A DNA stretch of 64,000 nucleotides, from positions 62,137-126,136 of the forward strand of contig MTMG01000016.1 of the NCBI GenBank assembly GCA_002010075.1. The letters run 5' to 3'. The translations under genes and the position numbers were made by a program. Shown here piece by piece: positions 1 to 10,218 of the stretch. The notes below the pieces were generated by a model. It did not search any database. It saw only the letters and a program-made list of their open reading frames with translations, and was not told where the DNA came from. Positions within the stretch are counted from its first letter, which is position 1. Every line of letters begins with the position of its first letter. Source of the stretch: Methanomicrobia archaeon JdFR-19. GTDB lineage: Archaea > Halobacteriota > Methanosarcinia > DSM-18856 > Methermicoccaceae.

Positions 1-735
<735 letters not shown>

Positions 736-787
736 CTACTTTGCCTTGGCCCAGGCGATATTTGGACTTTGCTTGTACATGGTTTAT

Positions 788-859
788 GCCAAGGTGGCGG
801 AGTGGCTACGCAGTCGCCTGCAGAGCGACGTTACTCCGGTTCGAATCCGGACCTTGGCT
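788..859 (+). tRNA. tRNA-Cys (GCA)
   Basis: The acceptor stem GCCAAGG (788-794) pairs with CCTTGGC (852-858), followed by discriminator U73, usual for tRNA-Cys. The anticodon stem GTCGC/GCGAC encloses the loop CTGCAGA, giving anticodon GCA. The T arm contains GGTTCGAATCC. No intron and no encoded CCA are seen. It lies between 23S and 5S rRNA, so it is probably cotranscribed with the rRNA operon. In many methanogens tRNA-Cys follows 5S instead. Confidence 0.95.
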
Positions 860-871
860 TAGGGAGATGAG

Positions 872-992
872 TTTAGCGGCCATAGTGGCGGGGGTACTCC
901 TGAACCCATTCCGAACTCAGAAGATAAGCCCGCCCACGTGCTGCACTGTACTATGCTGCTCGCGCGCATGGGAACTGCAGCTCGCTGCTAAC
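872..992 (+). rRNA. 5S ribosomal RNA
   Basis: It contains the archaeal 5S core, with GCGGCCATAG at about 876-885 and CCGAACTCAGAAG at about 911-923, and a terminal stem in which bases 873-880 pair with 984-991. A further 10-bp stem, 862-871 with 993-1002, flanks the mature RNA and probably serves in processing. The exact ends are uncertain by a few bases. A short T-rich stretch follows. Confidence 0.93.
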
Positions 993-1149
993 CTCATCTC
1001 CCATTCTCATTTCTCATCCAAATTTTCTGATTTTACTATCGTATCTTAATACACTTAGTCCAAACAAGTTCCAGATTTTATTACTTCGTTTTAACTAATT
1101 AAAAAGTAATTTTAAAAAGTTTTAACAAATTTGTCAGATAGAATAAATA

Positions 1150-1166
1150 GTTTTTTAAATTTTTAA
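1150..1166 (+). promoter_or_regulatory. putative TATA box for the NiCoT-like gene
   Basis: An AT-only tract (TTTTTTAAATTTTTAAT) lies 16 bases before the ATG at 1182, in a 190-base AT-rich spacer after 5S rRNA that holds no other recognisable feature. This close spacing would give a nearly leaderless transcript. No TSS evidence is available. Confidence 0.35.
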
Positions 1167-1181
1167 TCTAAAAATTTGGTT

Positions 1182-1805
1182 ATGCTGGAAACAGGGGTAA
1201 TAATGGCTGCTGTTATACTTGGGGTCATTCATTCGATTGCTCCAGACCACTGGATGCCCTTTGTTGTGGTTTCAAGAGCCGAGAGGTGGGGGCTATCGAG
1301 GTCTGTCTTGGTGGCTCTTGCCGGGGGACTGGGACACATCACAACCTCTGTTCTTATAGGAATTGGTGTGATACTGATAGGTATGTCGGTATCCCATAGA
1401 CTCGAGAACTTTGAGAGTCTATTTTCAGGCTCTTTGTTGTTTGTGTTCGGTCTTGCATACACCATAATGTCGATGCGACATTACAAAAATGATTACAAAC
1501 ACGTCCATCACGACCACTCTCACGATACCAATGTTCTCTCGTACTCACTCATATTGATAGCGTCAGTGTCTCCTTGTGTGCCTTTTATTCCAGTGATGGT
1601 TGCATCTATACCGTATGGAGGAATGACAATGGCATTGACACTCGTATGTTTCGTTCTCTCAACCTTGTTTGTAATAGGTGTACTTGTCTTTCTCTCACTC
1701 AAATCGTTGCATTCAATCTCTCACATAATTGAGAAAAGGATAAACGTGTTCGCGGGATTTGTTTTGATGAGTATAGGTGTGGGAGTTCTCATAGGTCTCT
1801 TTTAA
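1182..1805 (+). CDS. NiCoT/RcnA/UreH-like nickel-cobalt transporter family protein
   Basis: The protein is about 207 residues with roughly six hydrophobic segments. The first helix carries HSIAPDHW, matching the HX4DH metal-selectivity motif of nickel/cobalt transporters. A central loop is histidine-rich (HVHHDHSHD), separating two groups of three helices as in RcnA/UreH relatives. It probably moves Ni2+ or Co2+ across the cytoplasmic membrane; direction cannot be told. Nickel supply matters to methanogens because F430 needs it (inference). ATG at 1182 is preferred over the in-frame TTG at 1176. The stop is TAA. Confidence 0.75.
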   Translation: MLETGVIMAAVILGVIHSIAPDHWMPFVVVSRAERWGLSRSVLVALAGGLGHITTSVLIGIGVILIGMSVSHRLENFESLFSGSLLFVFGLAYTIMSMRHYKNDYKHVHHDHSHDTNVLSYSLILIASVSPCVPFIPVMVASIPYGGMTMALTLVCFVLSTLFVIGVLVFLSLKSLHSISHIIEKRINVFAGFVLMSIGVGVLIGLF

Positions 1806-1888
1806 ACTAAATTGAAGAGTATACCTCTGAAATATTGGCAGGAATTGTCAGAAATATGAGAGATATATTTAACTGAGCAAATATTGTT

Positions 1889-2992
1889 ATGATGAAGATT
1901 GTGTTGTATATGCCACAGGTCTCGTATGAAAGTGGTGGAGACAGGATACATGTGAGGGAGTTGAGGGAAAATCTCTCAAAGTTTTTGGATATCATTGCAA
2001 TAGATATGGGTGTGTCTTTCAACATTCCAGTTTTTACTGGTTTATTCAGTATTTTAAAATCTTCTACGATACTTATTAAAAAAATAATCTCTGAAAATCC
2101 TGATTTAATCTATACAAGAGGGGAAAATTCATTTTTTGCAGTCATTATCGGCAAAGTATTTGGTGTTCGGGTGGTTGTTGAGGTGAATGGGCTTCTAAGC
2201 GAAGAGATGAAACTGATAAATTCGATAACGGGTTATATATTACATAGGCTGAATGAGAGGAGTTATAGATATGCGGATGCCATTGTGGCAGTGACTCAAA
2301 AAATAAAAGAGGAGATAATGAGGACATACAACATTCCTGATGATAAGATAACTGTGATAGAGAATGGAGCTAACACAGATGTGTTCAGACCAATTGACGA
2401 AAAAGAAGCAAAAAAAGAACTCAATCTCGATTATAACTCAAAATATGTGTGTTTTGTTGGCTCCCTTTTCAAATGGCAGGGTGTTGAATACCTCATTCGA
2501 TCAGTTCCTTTGATACTGAAAAGTTGTCCCAACACCAAATTCTTGGTGGTCGGAGATGGCATGATGAGAAAAGAACTTGAAGAACTTGCAGATAACCTGA
2601 GAGTGTCTGGGAACGTTATTTTCACAGGGTCAGTCCCCTATGAGAAGGTTCCGTTGTACATCAGTGCAAGTGATGTCTGTGTAGTTTACAAGAGACCTCT
2701 AAAATCCGGATACTCTCCTTTAAAGTTGTATGAGTATATGGCGTGTGGGAAAGCGGTGGTGGCAAGCAGGGTAGATGGTTTTGAGGTGTTGGAAAAAATT
2801 GGCGGAGGGGCATTAGTAGAGCCAGAGAACCCCGAGAAGCTGGCAGAAACGATAGTGAGATTACTGAAAGACAAAAAGTTGCAGTTGGAAATGGGGAAGA
2901 ATGGCAGAAAATACGTAGTGGAAAATCACAGCTGGGAAGTGGTGGCGAGGAAGGTTGCAGAAGTATGTGAAATCGTGGCAAGGGGGAAATGA
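1889..2992 (+). CDS. GT4-family glycosyltransferase
   Basis: The protein has 367 residues with a GT-B architecture. The N-terminal half carries YTRGENSFFA and a Rossmann-like acceptor domain. The C-terminal half begins near residue 185 with FVGSLFKWQGVEYLI and has the nucleotide-sugar region SPLKLYEYMACGKAVVAS near residue 280. It is cytoplasmic or membrane-associated and should transfer an NDP-sugar to a glycan or lipid-linked acceptor. An AT-rich box ATATATTTA (1863-1871) precedes the first of two adjacent ATG codons. It converges with the flippase gene that follows. Donor and acceptor are unknown. The stop is TGA. Confidence 0.85.
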   Translation: MMKIVLYMPQVSYESGGDRIHVRELRENLSKFLDIIAIDMGVSFNIPVFTGLFSILKSSTILIKKIISENPDLIYTRGENSFFAVIIGKVFGVRVVVEVNGLLSEEMKLINSITGYILHRLNERSYRYADAIVAVTQKIKEEIMRTYNIPDDKITVIENGANTDVFRPIDEKEAKKELNLDYNSKYVCFVGSLFKWQGVEYLIRSVPLILKSCPNTKFLVVGDGMMRKELEELADNLRVSGNVIFTGSVPYEKVPLYISASDVCVVYKRPLKSGYSPLKLYEYMACGKAVVASRVDGFEVLEKIGGGALVEPENPEKLAETIVRLLKDKKLQLEMGKNGRKYVVENHSWEVVARKVAEVCEIVARGK

Positions 2993-3025
2993 GACTTCAC
3001 TCTATAATCAACAGGTTTTAAATTT

Positions 3026-4498
3026 TTAAGATTTATCAAATCCCAATACATGCTTAATGTCGTTTATATCTTCTTGAGTAATCGATTTCAGGATTATTGA
3101 AAGTATCACATACACAGAGAAACCTAAAATTATGATTATTAAAATCGTAAAGATATCATTTATTGCAATTTGTTTAATAACGAAGAACATAATCAAGGAA
3201 GCAAAAATACATTTTATCATTAATTTAATATCAAAAGCATAATGTATCTCTTTTCGAGCTAAGATGGCGATTACAGAAGCTAAAAAGAGATAAGATATGA
3301 GTGTGGAAATTGCAGCTCCTTCTATACCTATTGCTTTAATGAGAATATAATTCAACACAACGTTGATAATTGCGGCGGTGAAGAAAATAATCGTATTGTA
3401 ATAGGTCTTTTTTATTAAGTGTATGATATAAACATTTATTTGGTAAATTCCTAAAAACAATATACCTACAGAAATCCACAAAATGATTGCAGGACTTACG
3501 GTATAATCGCTCGTAGTTAAAATCAAAATTAATTTTGGTCCCAGAGTATAAAGACCAAAAATTGCAGGTACAACAAGGAAGATGTATATTCTGGTAGATT
3601 TCTCGAAGAGTGTTCTAACAATGTCTTTTTGACCTTTCTCCCAGAACTCAACCAACAGCGGATATACTACAAATCCCAGTGGCATGTAAAACAAGCTTAA
3701 AACAGAGGTGAGACTGTAAGCTGCAGAATAAACTGCATTCTCTGATAAACTTAGTAGATGGACAATGAAATATCGGTCACTTGACGCTAAGACCCACATC
3801 AATATGCCATTGGGTATGAAAGGCAATGAAAATTTGAGCAAATCTTTCAATGTCCTTTTTAAGTTATGCATCTCTATGAATACACCGACAGTTCTCACAA
3901 CCTCAAGTAAATACACGAGCAGAGAGAAAACAATGCTTGTTATGATGTAGAGTATCAGGACTAGTCTGATATCTCCACCGAAAATAACCAGAACTAAATA
4001 CAGTATCAGTATGCGAGGTATTGCATATCCTATGTTAACCAGAGATAGGAGTTTTATTTTGTTTTTTGCTCTCATAAAAGATGTGCTCATGATGTAGATT
4101 GCCTCTGCCATGATCCACAGACCCAGAAGAGGTACAAAAGTGCGGAAAGATGGGTCTCCAAAAATAAAACTGCTTAGAGTATCTTTAAAGATGAAAGTAA
4201 TCAGAACAAACAACAAACTATTCAGAAATACGATTCCCAACATGGAGTGAAACAGCGAGCTAACTCTCTGTTTGTTTTCATTGCCAGCCAGAAATCTTAC
4301 AACTGATACCTGAAAACTAACTGTGATAAAGGGCAATAGGAGTGAGGTTGTAATCATTATCTGAACCCATACGCCGTATAACTCCTGAGATAACGTTTTT
4401 GTTAGAATTGGCAAGGTTATAAATCCGAATAAACTCATCAGACCGCTCGAAATACCATAGAATAATACATCGCTGGTGAATTTCTTTTTTAGAGTCAT
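3026..4498 (-). CDS. Wzx-type polysaccharide flippase (MOP/MVF superfamily)
   Basis: The protein has 490 residues with about 12-14 hydrophobic helices from the N terminus (TSDVLFYGISSGLMSLFGF). The pattern is typical of polysaccharide-biosynthesis exporters that flip lipid-linked glycans across the membrane. It is the last gene of a minus-strand operon, with its ATG overlapping the TGA of the upstream methyltransferase gene (ATGA). The stop is TAA at 3028-3026. Substrate is inferred to be the glycan built by the upstream enzymes. Confidence 0.88.
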   Translation of the reverse strand: MTLKKKFTSDVLFYGISSGLMSLFGFITLPILTKTLSQELYGVWVQIMITTSLLLPFITVSFQVSVVRFLAGNENKQRVSSLFHSMLGIVFLNSLLFVLITFIFKDTLSSFIFGDPSFRTFVPLLGLWIMAEAIYIMSTSFMRAKNKIKLLSLVNIGYAIPRILILYLVLVIFGGDIRLVLILYIITSIVFSLLVYLLEVVRTVGVFIEMHNLKRTLKDLLKFSLPFIPNGILMWVLASSDRYFIVHLLSLSENAVYSAAYSLTSVLSLFYMPLGFVVYPLLVEFWEKGQKDIVRTLFEKSTRIYIFLVVPAIFGLYTLGPKLILILTTSDYTVSPAIILWISVGILFLGIYQINVYIIHLIKKTYYNTIIFFTAAIINVVLNYILIKAIGIEGAAISTLISYLFLASVIAILARKEIHYAFDIKLMIKCIFASLIMFFVIKQIAINDIFTILIIIILGFSVYVILSIILKSITQEDINDIKHVLGFDKS

Positions 4499-5199
4499 AT
4501 GTCCCCTCTTTTATCAACAATCAAGAGAATCCACTTAGTATGTCTGGGAAATAATTTACAAAATATTTTATCAATCAAAAATTTTAACCTGAATGGAACA
4601 AAACTCGGTACAAACCTTAAAAATGAATTTCCGAATTTTGATAGTTTTATCCTTTTTACATCCGCTTTGAGACCATCTATGTATTGTTTTAGTTTTACTT
4701 CATTAAAAGAATGTAAATGTCCAGACACTGGCGTATATTTGGCACAGTGTATGCACAGTATCCATTTTATTTTTTCATCATACGGAACGGTGATTATGGT
4801 TCTTATTCTGCTAATTCTTATCAGATGTTCTAAAGTTTCTTGGGGGTTTATAAGATGCTCGAGAACCTCCATGCAAACCACAGTATCAAAGTTGTTGTCT
4901 TCAAAACCAATTCCCTCCTCTACATTGCAGACTCTGACAACATCCTGGTCCAGTATTTTGTTGCAGTCTTCTGCACGTTTTTTTGTTGCCTCAATTCCAG
5001 CAATCTGATACTCTGATTTAATCAACTTCAAAAAATCTCCTCGAGCACAACCTACATCAAGAACTGATTTGCCACAAATATGGCGTTTCACGAGCTCAAA
5101 ACGGTAGTAATCTAATGATGATAAGTTTCCTTCTGGTACAGGACCCAATGCCTCATAGTATTTCTCATGTCTCTTGATCGATAATCCCGGCGTCATCAT
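4495..5199 (-). CDS. class I SAM-dependent methyltransferase
   Basis: The protein is about 234 residues. Motif I is VLDVGCARGDF (SAM binding), the acidic residue after beta-2 is in IAGIEA, and motif II/III is VVCMEVLEHL. The ATG at 5199 overlaps the stop of the upstream acetyltransferase gene (ATGA), which argues for this start over the TTG at 5220. A Cys/His pair (CIHCAKYTPVSGH) lies in the C-terminal half. Its place in the glycan operon suggests sugar O- or N-methylation, but the substrate is unknown. The stop is TGA. Confidence 0.84.
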   Translation of the reverse strand: MMTPGLSIKRHEKYYEALGPVPEGNLSSLDYYRFELVKRHICGKSVLDVGCARGDFLKLIKSEYQIAGIEATKKRAEDCNKILDQDVVRVCNVEEGIGFEDNNFDTVVCMEVLEHLINPQETLEHLIRISRIRTIITVPYDEKIKWILCIHCAKYTPVSGHLHSFNEVKLKQYIDGLKADVKRIKLSKFGNSFLRFVPSFVPFRLKFLIDKIFCKLFPRHTKWILLIVDKRGDI

Positions 5200-5777
5200 G
5201 TTCTCTCCATTACGCTGCAAGATTTAAATTGTTCATGCTTATATATTAGTCGCCCTAAAAACTGGACATATACCCCTTTCCCGAGTGGTTTAAATCCAAC
5301 CTTACTAATTCCCCGTAAAGAGGCTCTGTTATCAACTTCAGTATCGATTAACACACGCTTGACCATTGCATCAGAAAACAACTTTTGACATAGAGTGGCT
5401 ACCATTGCCGGGTAGATATTTTTTCCACGGTAATCTTTGCTAACATGACAATAATGGATAAAAGCCTCATTTTGGTAAATGTCCATGTACCCATTCACCC
5501 TACAGTGGTCTTTTTTGCATACTTTAGCCCAAGCATGACCAACGACTTGCGAGCCTATCCAAGCATAAACTCCATATTGCCCCTCTTCAAGAAACTTGAG
5601 GAACGCCGATATATGCTCCTTTTCCCTGAAATCAGCAACATGTTCAACGTTATCAAATGTAATCTCGGTGATATCAACCTCTGCTTTTACAGGGACAAAA
5701 TTGATATCGTTTGGATTATCAAGGGAAAAAATCAATTGTCGCTTAATTTTGAGGATATTGTAGATTTTTGAGAGCAT
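5196..5777 (-). CDS. GNAT-family N-acetyltransferase
   Basis: The protein has 193 residues. The acetyl-CoA pyrophosphate-binding region is VSKDYRGKNIYPAMVATL, followed by DTEVDNRASLRGISKVGFKPLG, the typical GNAT beta5/alpha4 end. It sits inside the glycan operon between the pyruvyl-transferase-like and methyltransferase genes, so an amino-sugar substrate is likely (inference). The stop is TGA and overlaps the next ATG. Confidence 0.8.
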   Translation of the reverse strand: MLSKIYNILKIKRQLIFSLDNPNDINFVPVKAEVDITEITFDNVEHVADFREKEHISAFLKFLEEGQYGVYAWIGSQVVGHAWAKVCKKDHCRVNGYMDIYQNEAFIHYCHVSKDYRGKNIYPAMVATLCQKLFSDAMVKRVLIDTEVDNRASLRGISKVGFKPLGKGVYVQFLGRLIYKHEQFKSCSVMERT

Positions 5778-5797
5778 CTTTTACCTCCACAATACAT

Positions 5798-7108
5798 TTA
5801 TTTACTGATTGAGTGTAGAATTTCAAAATTGTATTTTGCTAATTTTTTAACTTCTGGCATTCTTTTTTTCAGATATTCTCTTATTCTGTCTCTGTTCTCC
5901 CATGCTAAGGAGACTTTCTCTATCATGTCCTGTGCGTTAGTGGGGTCACAGATATACGCCTCTATACCTACCAGTTTTGCAATACCACGTAGCTTGTGTG
6001 GTCTTGGTCCATTTCCATAGTCAATAATAACCGTTGGAATGCATTGGGATAATCCTGCAATGGCACCATGCAACCGTCCGCTAATCAAGAAATCACAACA
6101 TCCAATAATTGTTTTCATGGTTGCTGCATCGTAAAGTCCTTTGACCATAGTCAGTTCATCATCTTGGTACTGGTGATTTAGTAGGCTATAGAGCTGAGAG
6201 ATTATATGGTAATCACTTCCTGGGATTAAATTACCTTGGTCATCTGTTCTATTTTGATGGGCCATCAAAACAACCTTTACATCATAGTGTTCAAGTATAT
6301 GCCCTATCAAATCCACAAATGGTTTTAGTTCTTCATCGTCTCTTGGGACTTTAAAGAATGGTGGTTTAGGCATATTCCACCCACTTAATATGAAGCCTAC
6401 CAACGGTTTGGTTTTTGGGAGAATTCTTTCGTTTTTTAGGACATCCATTGCTTCCTCTTTTCTCTTTGCATCAAATAAAAAGGCAGGACAAGCAGTGGTT
6501 ACCATATGTGTGTTGGTGATTCCCATTTCTTGTAGCAACTCAGTGCTTAAAGGCTCTCTGTTTGTAATCAAGTCAACCCTATTGAGAACAAATTTTGCCA
6601 ACATTCTACGCCAAGTACTTCCAAATGGGCCTGGTGAACCAGCAAACATAACCACTGGTTTGCCCAAAATTTTCGCGAACAAAATCCTAGCACATCCCTC
6701 CAAGAACCTATTAAACTCTGAGTTATCTCCGTAAAGGTCTCCACTGAAATCTATAATCAAATCTGCCTCTTGCAGTTCATTAAGTAATACACTCTTTTTT
6801 AAGATGAAATTGAGATTTAAATGAAAAATATAATAGAAAAATGCCCACACCGAAATTTTTAGAATATCTACTGCAGTGGTTATTGCAGTTTTCACACCAT
6901 AAGTCCAGAAACGTTCGTCTCTTTTTGATTCAATGTTGAATTTTTTGCAAAAATCATCTGACATTTGGATGGATGTGGTTATCTCTGCATGAGGAAATTC
7001 TTTTTTTAAATATTTTATCAAGGGCTCCATGATTGCATAATTACCCAGATTATGGTACTCCATTGCTCCGAGTGATGTTGATGTTAGACCCATCACAAAA
7101 ATTTTCAT
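5798..7108 (-). CDS. polysaccharide pyruvyl transferase family protein
   Basis: The protein is about 436 residues. It begins MKIFVMGLTSTSLGAMEYHN, has DLIIDFSGDLYGDN in the middle and the C-terminal signature CDFLISGRLHGAIAGLSQC, as in CsaB/WcaK-type proteins that add a ketal pyruvate to sugars. The ATG at 7108 overlaps the TGA of the upstream gene, so it is preferred over the ATG at 7123. It is a cytoplasmic enzyme, probably acting on lipid-linked sugars before export. The stop is TAA. Confidence 0.82.
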   Translation of the reverse strand: MKIFVMGLTSTSLGAMEYHNLGNYAIMEPLIKYLKKEFPHAEITTSIQMSDDFCKKFNIESKRDERFWTYGVKTAITTAVDILKISVWAFFYYIFHLNLNFILKKSVLLNELQEADLIIDFSGDLYGDNSEFNRFLEGCARILFAKILGKPVVMFAGSPGPFGSTWRRMLAKFVLNRVDLITNREPLSTELLQEMGITNTHMVTTACPAFLFDAKRKEEAMDVLKNERILPKTKPLVGFILSGWNMPKPPFFKVPRDDEELKPFVDLIGHILEHYDVKVVLMAHQNRTDDQGNLIPGSDYHIISQLYSLLNHQYQDDELTMVKGLYDAATMKTIIGCCDFLISGRLHGAIAGLSQCIPTVIIDYGNGPRPHKLRGIAKLVGIEAYICDPTNAQDMIEKVSLAWENRDRIREYLKKRMPEVKKLAKYNFEILHSISK

Positions 7109-8115
7109 ATTTTCTTCATCCATTTCATTATCCCACTTTTTAACAACACCTTTATGAAACTATATGTAACATTCAACTTTTCCACCCCATAATATGGCAC
7201 TAATTTAGGATTAAAACCTGTTATGAACTCTGCCAGTTGGGGTGTATTCGCTGCCATTAGATTGACTTCTTTAAATCCTCTACTCTGCATATCCTGAAAT
7301 ACCTTATGCAAGAGCAGGGAATAAGCACCTGTTCTTCTGAGTTCTGGATGGGTTGCAGCAGACCATCTATAAACTTTTTTCCTGTCATAAACAAAAATCT
7401 CTGATGCAGCTATCTCTTCAGACTTTGTTTGTGCTACCCACATCTCTCCCTTTTCATTTTTCAGTACCATATCAAATACTTCTGCAAGGAATCTTTTGGT
7501 TGCAGGTGGGTTCAATCCTTGGCGTGAAAAAGTCATTTCAAATAATTCATAAAATGAATCTATATCTTCTGACTTTTCAATGATTATTTCGTTTTTTATT
7601 GCTTTGTTGATATTCCGTTTTACATCTCTGGAAATCTTATTTTCGAAATTGTCTAAACCCAGATAATATGTGTACAAGACTTTAGTATCCCAGCCATTCC
7701 AGATGAATGGTCTGACATCAACAAACTCAGGAGAGAAAGTTAATGATACACGATCAAGACCTTCAGAATCGAGTACATCACACAAAGAGCGTATAATATT
7801 ATGGTTTCTATGTTCCCGCATCCTTACTTTACTATCTGGTACCTCTACCAACACAACTCCACCATATGGCGTCATTTCACAAGTGGAGGATGCTACTTTT
7901 AAAAATCCTTTTTTGTGAAGGTATAAAGAACAACCTCCGATTAGTTGATTATTTTCAAAGAATCCATAGATTTTTAGTTTTTTATTTAATAGATTACTGC
8001 ATGTTGTTAGCCAGACACTGCTGTGAAATATTGTGCCGTATGGAGACTTCTCAACTATTTCGTCCCATTTTTCGTATTCATCCTTTTTTAATTCTCTAAT
8101 TTCTATCTCAGACAT
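7105..8115 (-). CDS. FemAB/GNAT-like acyltransferase
   Basis: The protein has 336 residues. The N-terminal GNAT-like half begins with the FHSSVWL motif near residue 30 common in FemAB relatives, and the C-terminal half has RWSAATHPELRRTGAYSLL resembling an acyl-carrier binding loop. FemAB-like proteins attach aminoacyl or acyl groups to glycans or peptidoglycan precursors. In an archaeon without murein the likely target is an amino sugar of the surface glycan (inference). Its ATG directly follows the TAA of the deacetylase gene after read-through. The stop is TGA. Confidence 0.78.
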   Translation of the reverse strand: MSEIEIRELKKDEYEKWDEIVEKSPYGTIFHSSVWLTTCSNLLNKKLKIYGFFENNQLIGGCSLYLHKKGFLKVASSTCEMTPYGGVVLVEVPDSKVRMREHRNHNIIRSLCDVLDSEGLDRVSLTFSPEFVDVRPFIWNGWDTKVLYTYYLGLDNFENKISRDVKRNINKAIKNEIIIEKSEDIDSFYELFEMTFSRQGLNPPATKRFLAEVFDMVLKNEKGEMWVAQTKSEEIAASEIFVYDRKKVYRWSAATHPELRRTGAYSLLLHKVFQDMQSRGFKEVNLMAANTPQLAEFITGFNPKLVPYYGVEKLNVTYSFIKVLLKSGIMKWMKKI

Positions 8116-9162
8116 TTATTTATCTCCTATCTACGTCCACCATTTGTAAATCTCTTCTCCACTCGTCATCCACGCTTCTTTTTCATGAGAATACTTCAAT
8201 ATCTTTTCATAAAACTTTAACATGTCTCCAAACATGTAGGTATTATGCCAGAGGATAGTGATAACTCCATTGTACCTTTCAACAGTGTCAATAAGTCGCT
8301 TGGTAATTTTCCATGCGTCTCCCACATTTAATTTCATATGCTCAAACAACGTACAGTCCATAATGACCAAAGGAATTTCGAGAATGTCAATCTATTTGTT
8401 TGTATGTAGGTTGAAGGGTTTAAAAGGATGGCACATCCCATTTCTAAATCCGACAGCATCTGCATAACCGAAAGTTGTATCATATTTAAAGCCAGCTTTT
8501 TCCAGAACAATCCAAGTATCTGGAACTTTGAATTTCAAGTAGTGGTTCCTATAACCGATTAATTTTTTACCTAACACCTTTTCCAGCCTTTTCTTCTTCT
8601 CTCTGACATCATCCAAGTTATTGTATGAATTGTGTCCACCATGCAGACCAACTTCCCATCCGTTATCTATTATGTATCCCAACTCGTTATCTAAATCTTC
8701 AACATTGAAATTGAAGTCCAAATCTCCTTCTTCCACTGTTAAGAAATAGAAACTCGACTTTGCACCATATTTCTCTTCAAGTTTCATGATATCTTTAAAA
8801 TTCCATAGATAATTCTATCTTTTTATGTTGCTGAGCAGAATTTTAAAAGCATTCTTGGTTTGACCACACCTCAAACTTCTGATGGCACAGTATATCGTAC
8901 TCGATTTGGAAGGATAGAGGGTATCAATATCGTGAGTCAGACAAACCGCAAATTTCTTGCCTTCTGGATACCCGACTTCTAAGCCGTTCTCCAATAGGAA
9001 TTTTGATACCTCTGGCTCTAAAACATTTTTATGCTTGCTAATACGATATGGGTATCTCTGATATCGATCTAAAATCGTTGGGTTGTACTCCTCTCGTTTC
9101 GTAAATAATTCCCAAAGCTCTTTATTTTGTTTCAACGTTTCAATCATCTGTAATACCTTCAT
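8116..9162 (-). CDS. polysaccharide deacetylase-like enzyme with three in-frame TAG codons
   Basis: Read through TAG codons 116 (8817-8815), 257 (8394-8392) and 344 (8133-8131), the frame gives 348 residues ending at TAA 8118-8116, immediately before the next ATG. All segments fit one NodB-like deacetylase. Metal-site motifs are THDID near residue 86 and HGGHNS near 160, and GYRNHYLKFKVPDTW is the later conserved strand. The ATG at 9162 overlaps the wecB stop (ATGA). Taken as ordinary stops the three TAGs would leave useless pieces, but no frameshift and no TAA/TGA interruption is present, so I treat it as one intact gene with TAG as sense. It probably deacetylates an N-acetyl sugar in this operon. 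Confidence 0.82.
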
Positions 9163-10214
9163 ATTAGCTTTAATATCTCTTTAATTCTCTCACTTGCCCC
9201 CCCATCCCCAAATATATCACTTTGTGGATTTTCAGGATTGAAATTCATACTCGTTTTCACTATCTTATCTTTATCTGTTCCCACCAATACGTTCCACTCC
9301 TCTTCCACCGTCTCAACCCATTCTGTATTGTTTCTTAGGGTTATACATGGTACTCTCAAAATGTAGGCTTCTTTCTGAACACCACCAGAATCTGTCAGAA
9401 TTAACTTTGCGTTCTTTTCCAGCATAAGCATATCCAGATATCCAACTGGTTTTATAACTTTGATTTCCCTTAAAGAGTCCCACAAACCGAATTTTTTCAA
9501 CATCTTTTCAGTTCTTGGATGGCATGGGAACACAACATTCCCGATTTCACAAAAAGCCTCAACTATGCTTTTCATTCTCTCAAAACTGTCAGTGTTCTCA
9601 GCCCTATGAATAGTCGCCAGATAATACTCCTTTGGTTTTATATCCAGTTCATCCAGAATCTTCGATTTCTTTTCTGCGACCTTTATACTCTCTCTGAGGG
9701 CATCAACCATCACATCTCCCACCATATACACTCCTTCAGTTATCCCTTCTCCCCTCAGGTTCTCAACCGCCTTCTCAGTCGGACAAAACAGATAATCTGA
9801 ACAGTGGTCGGTCAGAACCCTGTTTATCTCCTCTGGCATCTTCCTATCGTAAGACCTCAGACCCGCCTCAACATGCCCCACCTTTATATGTAATTTCACA
9901 GCCGCAAGAGCTCCAGCTAAAGTTGTATTGGTATCCCCATAAACCAAAACAACATCTGGTCTCTCCTTAAGAAGGACATCTTCTATTCTCTTTATCATTT
10001 CCCCCGTCTGATAACCATGTGTTCCAGACCCAACCCCCAGATGGTAATTCGGCTTTGGAATCCCAAGTTCATCAAAAAACATCTTATTCATTTCATAGGA
10101 ATAGTGTTGTCCAGTATGTATTATCACCTCGTCAAACTCTTTTCTCAGCTCTTTTGATAAAGGAGCGAGTTTTATGAAATTTGGCCTTGCTCCAACTATC
10201 GATGCTACTTTCAT
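9159..10214 (-). CDS. wecB: UDP-N-acetylglucosamine 2-epimerase (WecB/WbpI family)
   Basis: The protein has 351 residues, normal for the family. Recognisable motifs are VGARPNFIKLAPL at the N terminus, HTGQHYSYEMN, VYGDTNTTLAGALAA, HVEAGLRS, PEEINR, ATIHRAENTD and LTDSGGVQKEA. It interconverts UDP-GlcNAc-type and UDP-ManNAc-type sugars in the cytoplasm. With the Wbp-like genes at 25.8-29.5 kb it could alternatively act like WbpI on UDP-GlcNAc(3NAc)A. It lies in a minus-strand operon and overlaps the deacetylase start. The stop is TGA. Confidence 0.92.
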   Translation of the reverse strand: MKVASIVGARPNFIKLAPLSKELRKEFDEVIIHTGQHYSYEMNKMFFDELGIPKPNYHLGVGSGTHGYQTGEMIKRIEDVLLKERPDVVLVYGDTNTTLAGALAAVKLHIKVGHVEAGLRSYDRKMPEEINRVLTDHCSDYLFCPTEKAVENLRGEGITEGVYMVGDVMVDALRESIKVAEKKSKILDELDIKPKEYYLATIHRAENTDSFERMKSIVEAFCEIGNVVFPCHPRTEKMLKKFGLWDSLREIKVIKPVGYLDMLMLEKNAKLILTDSGGVQKEAYILRVPCITLRNNTEWVETVEEEWNVLVGTDKDKIVKTSMNFNPENPQSDIFGDGGASERIKEILKLI

Positions 10215-10218
10215 ACAA

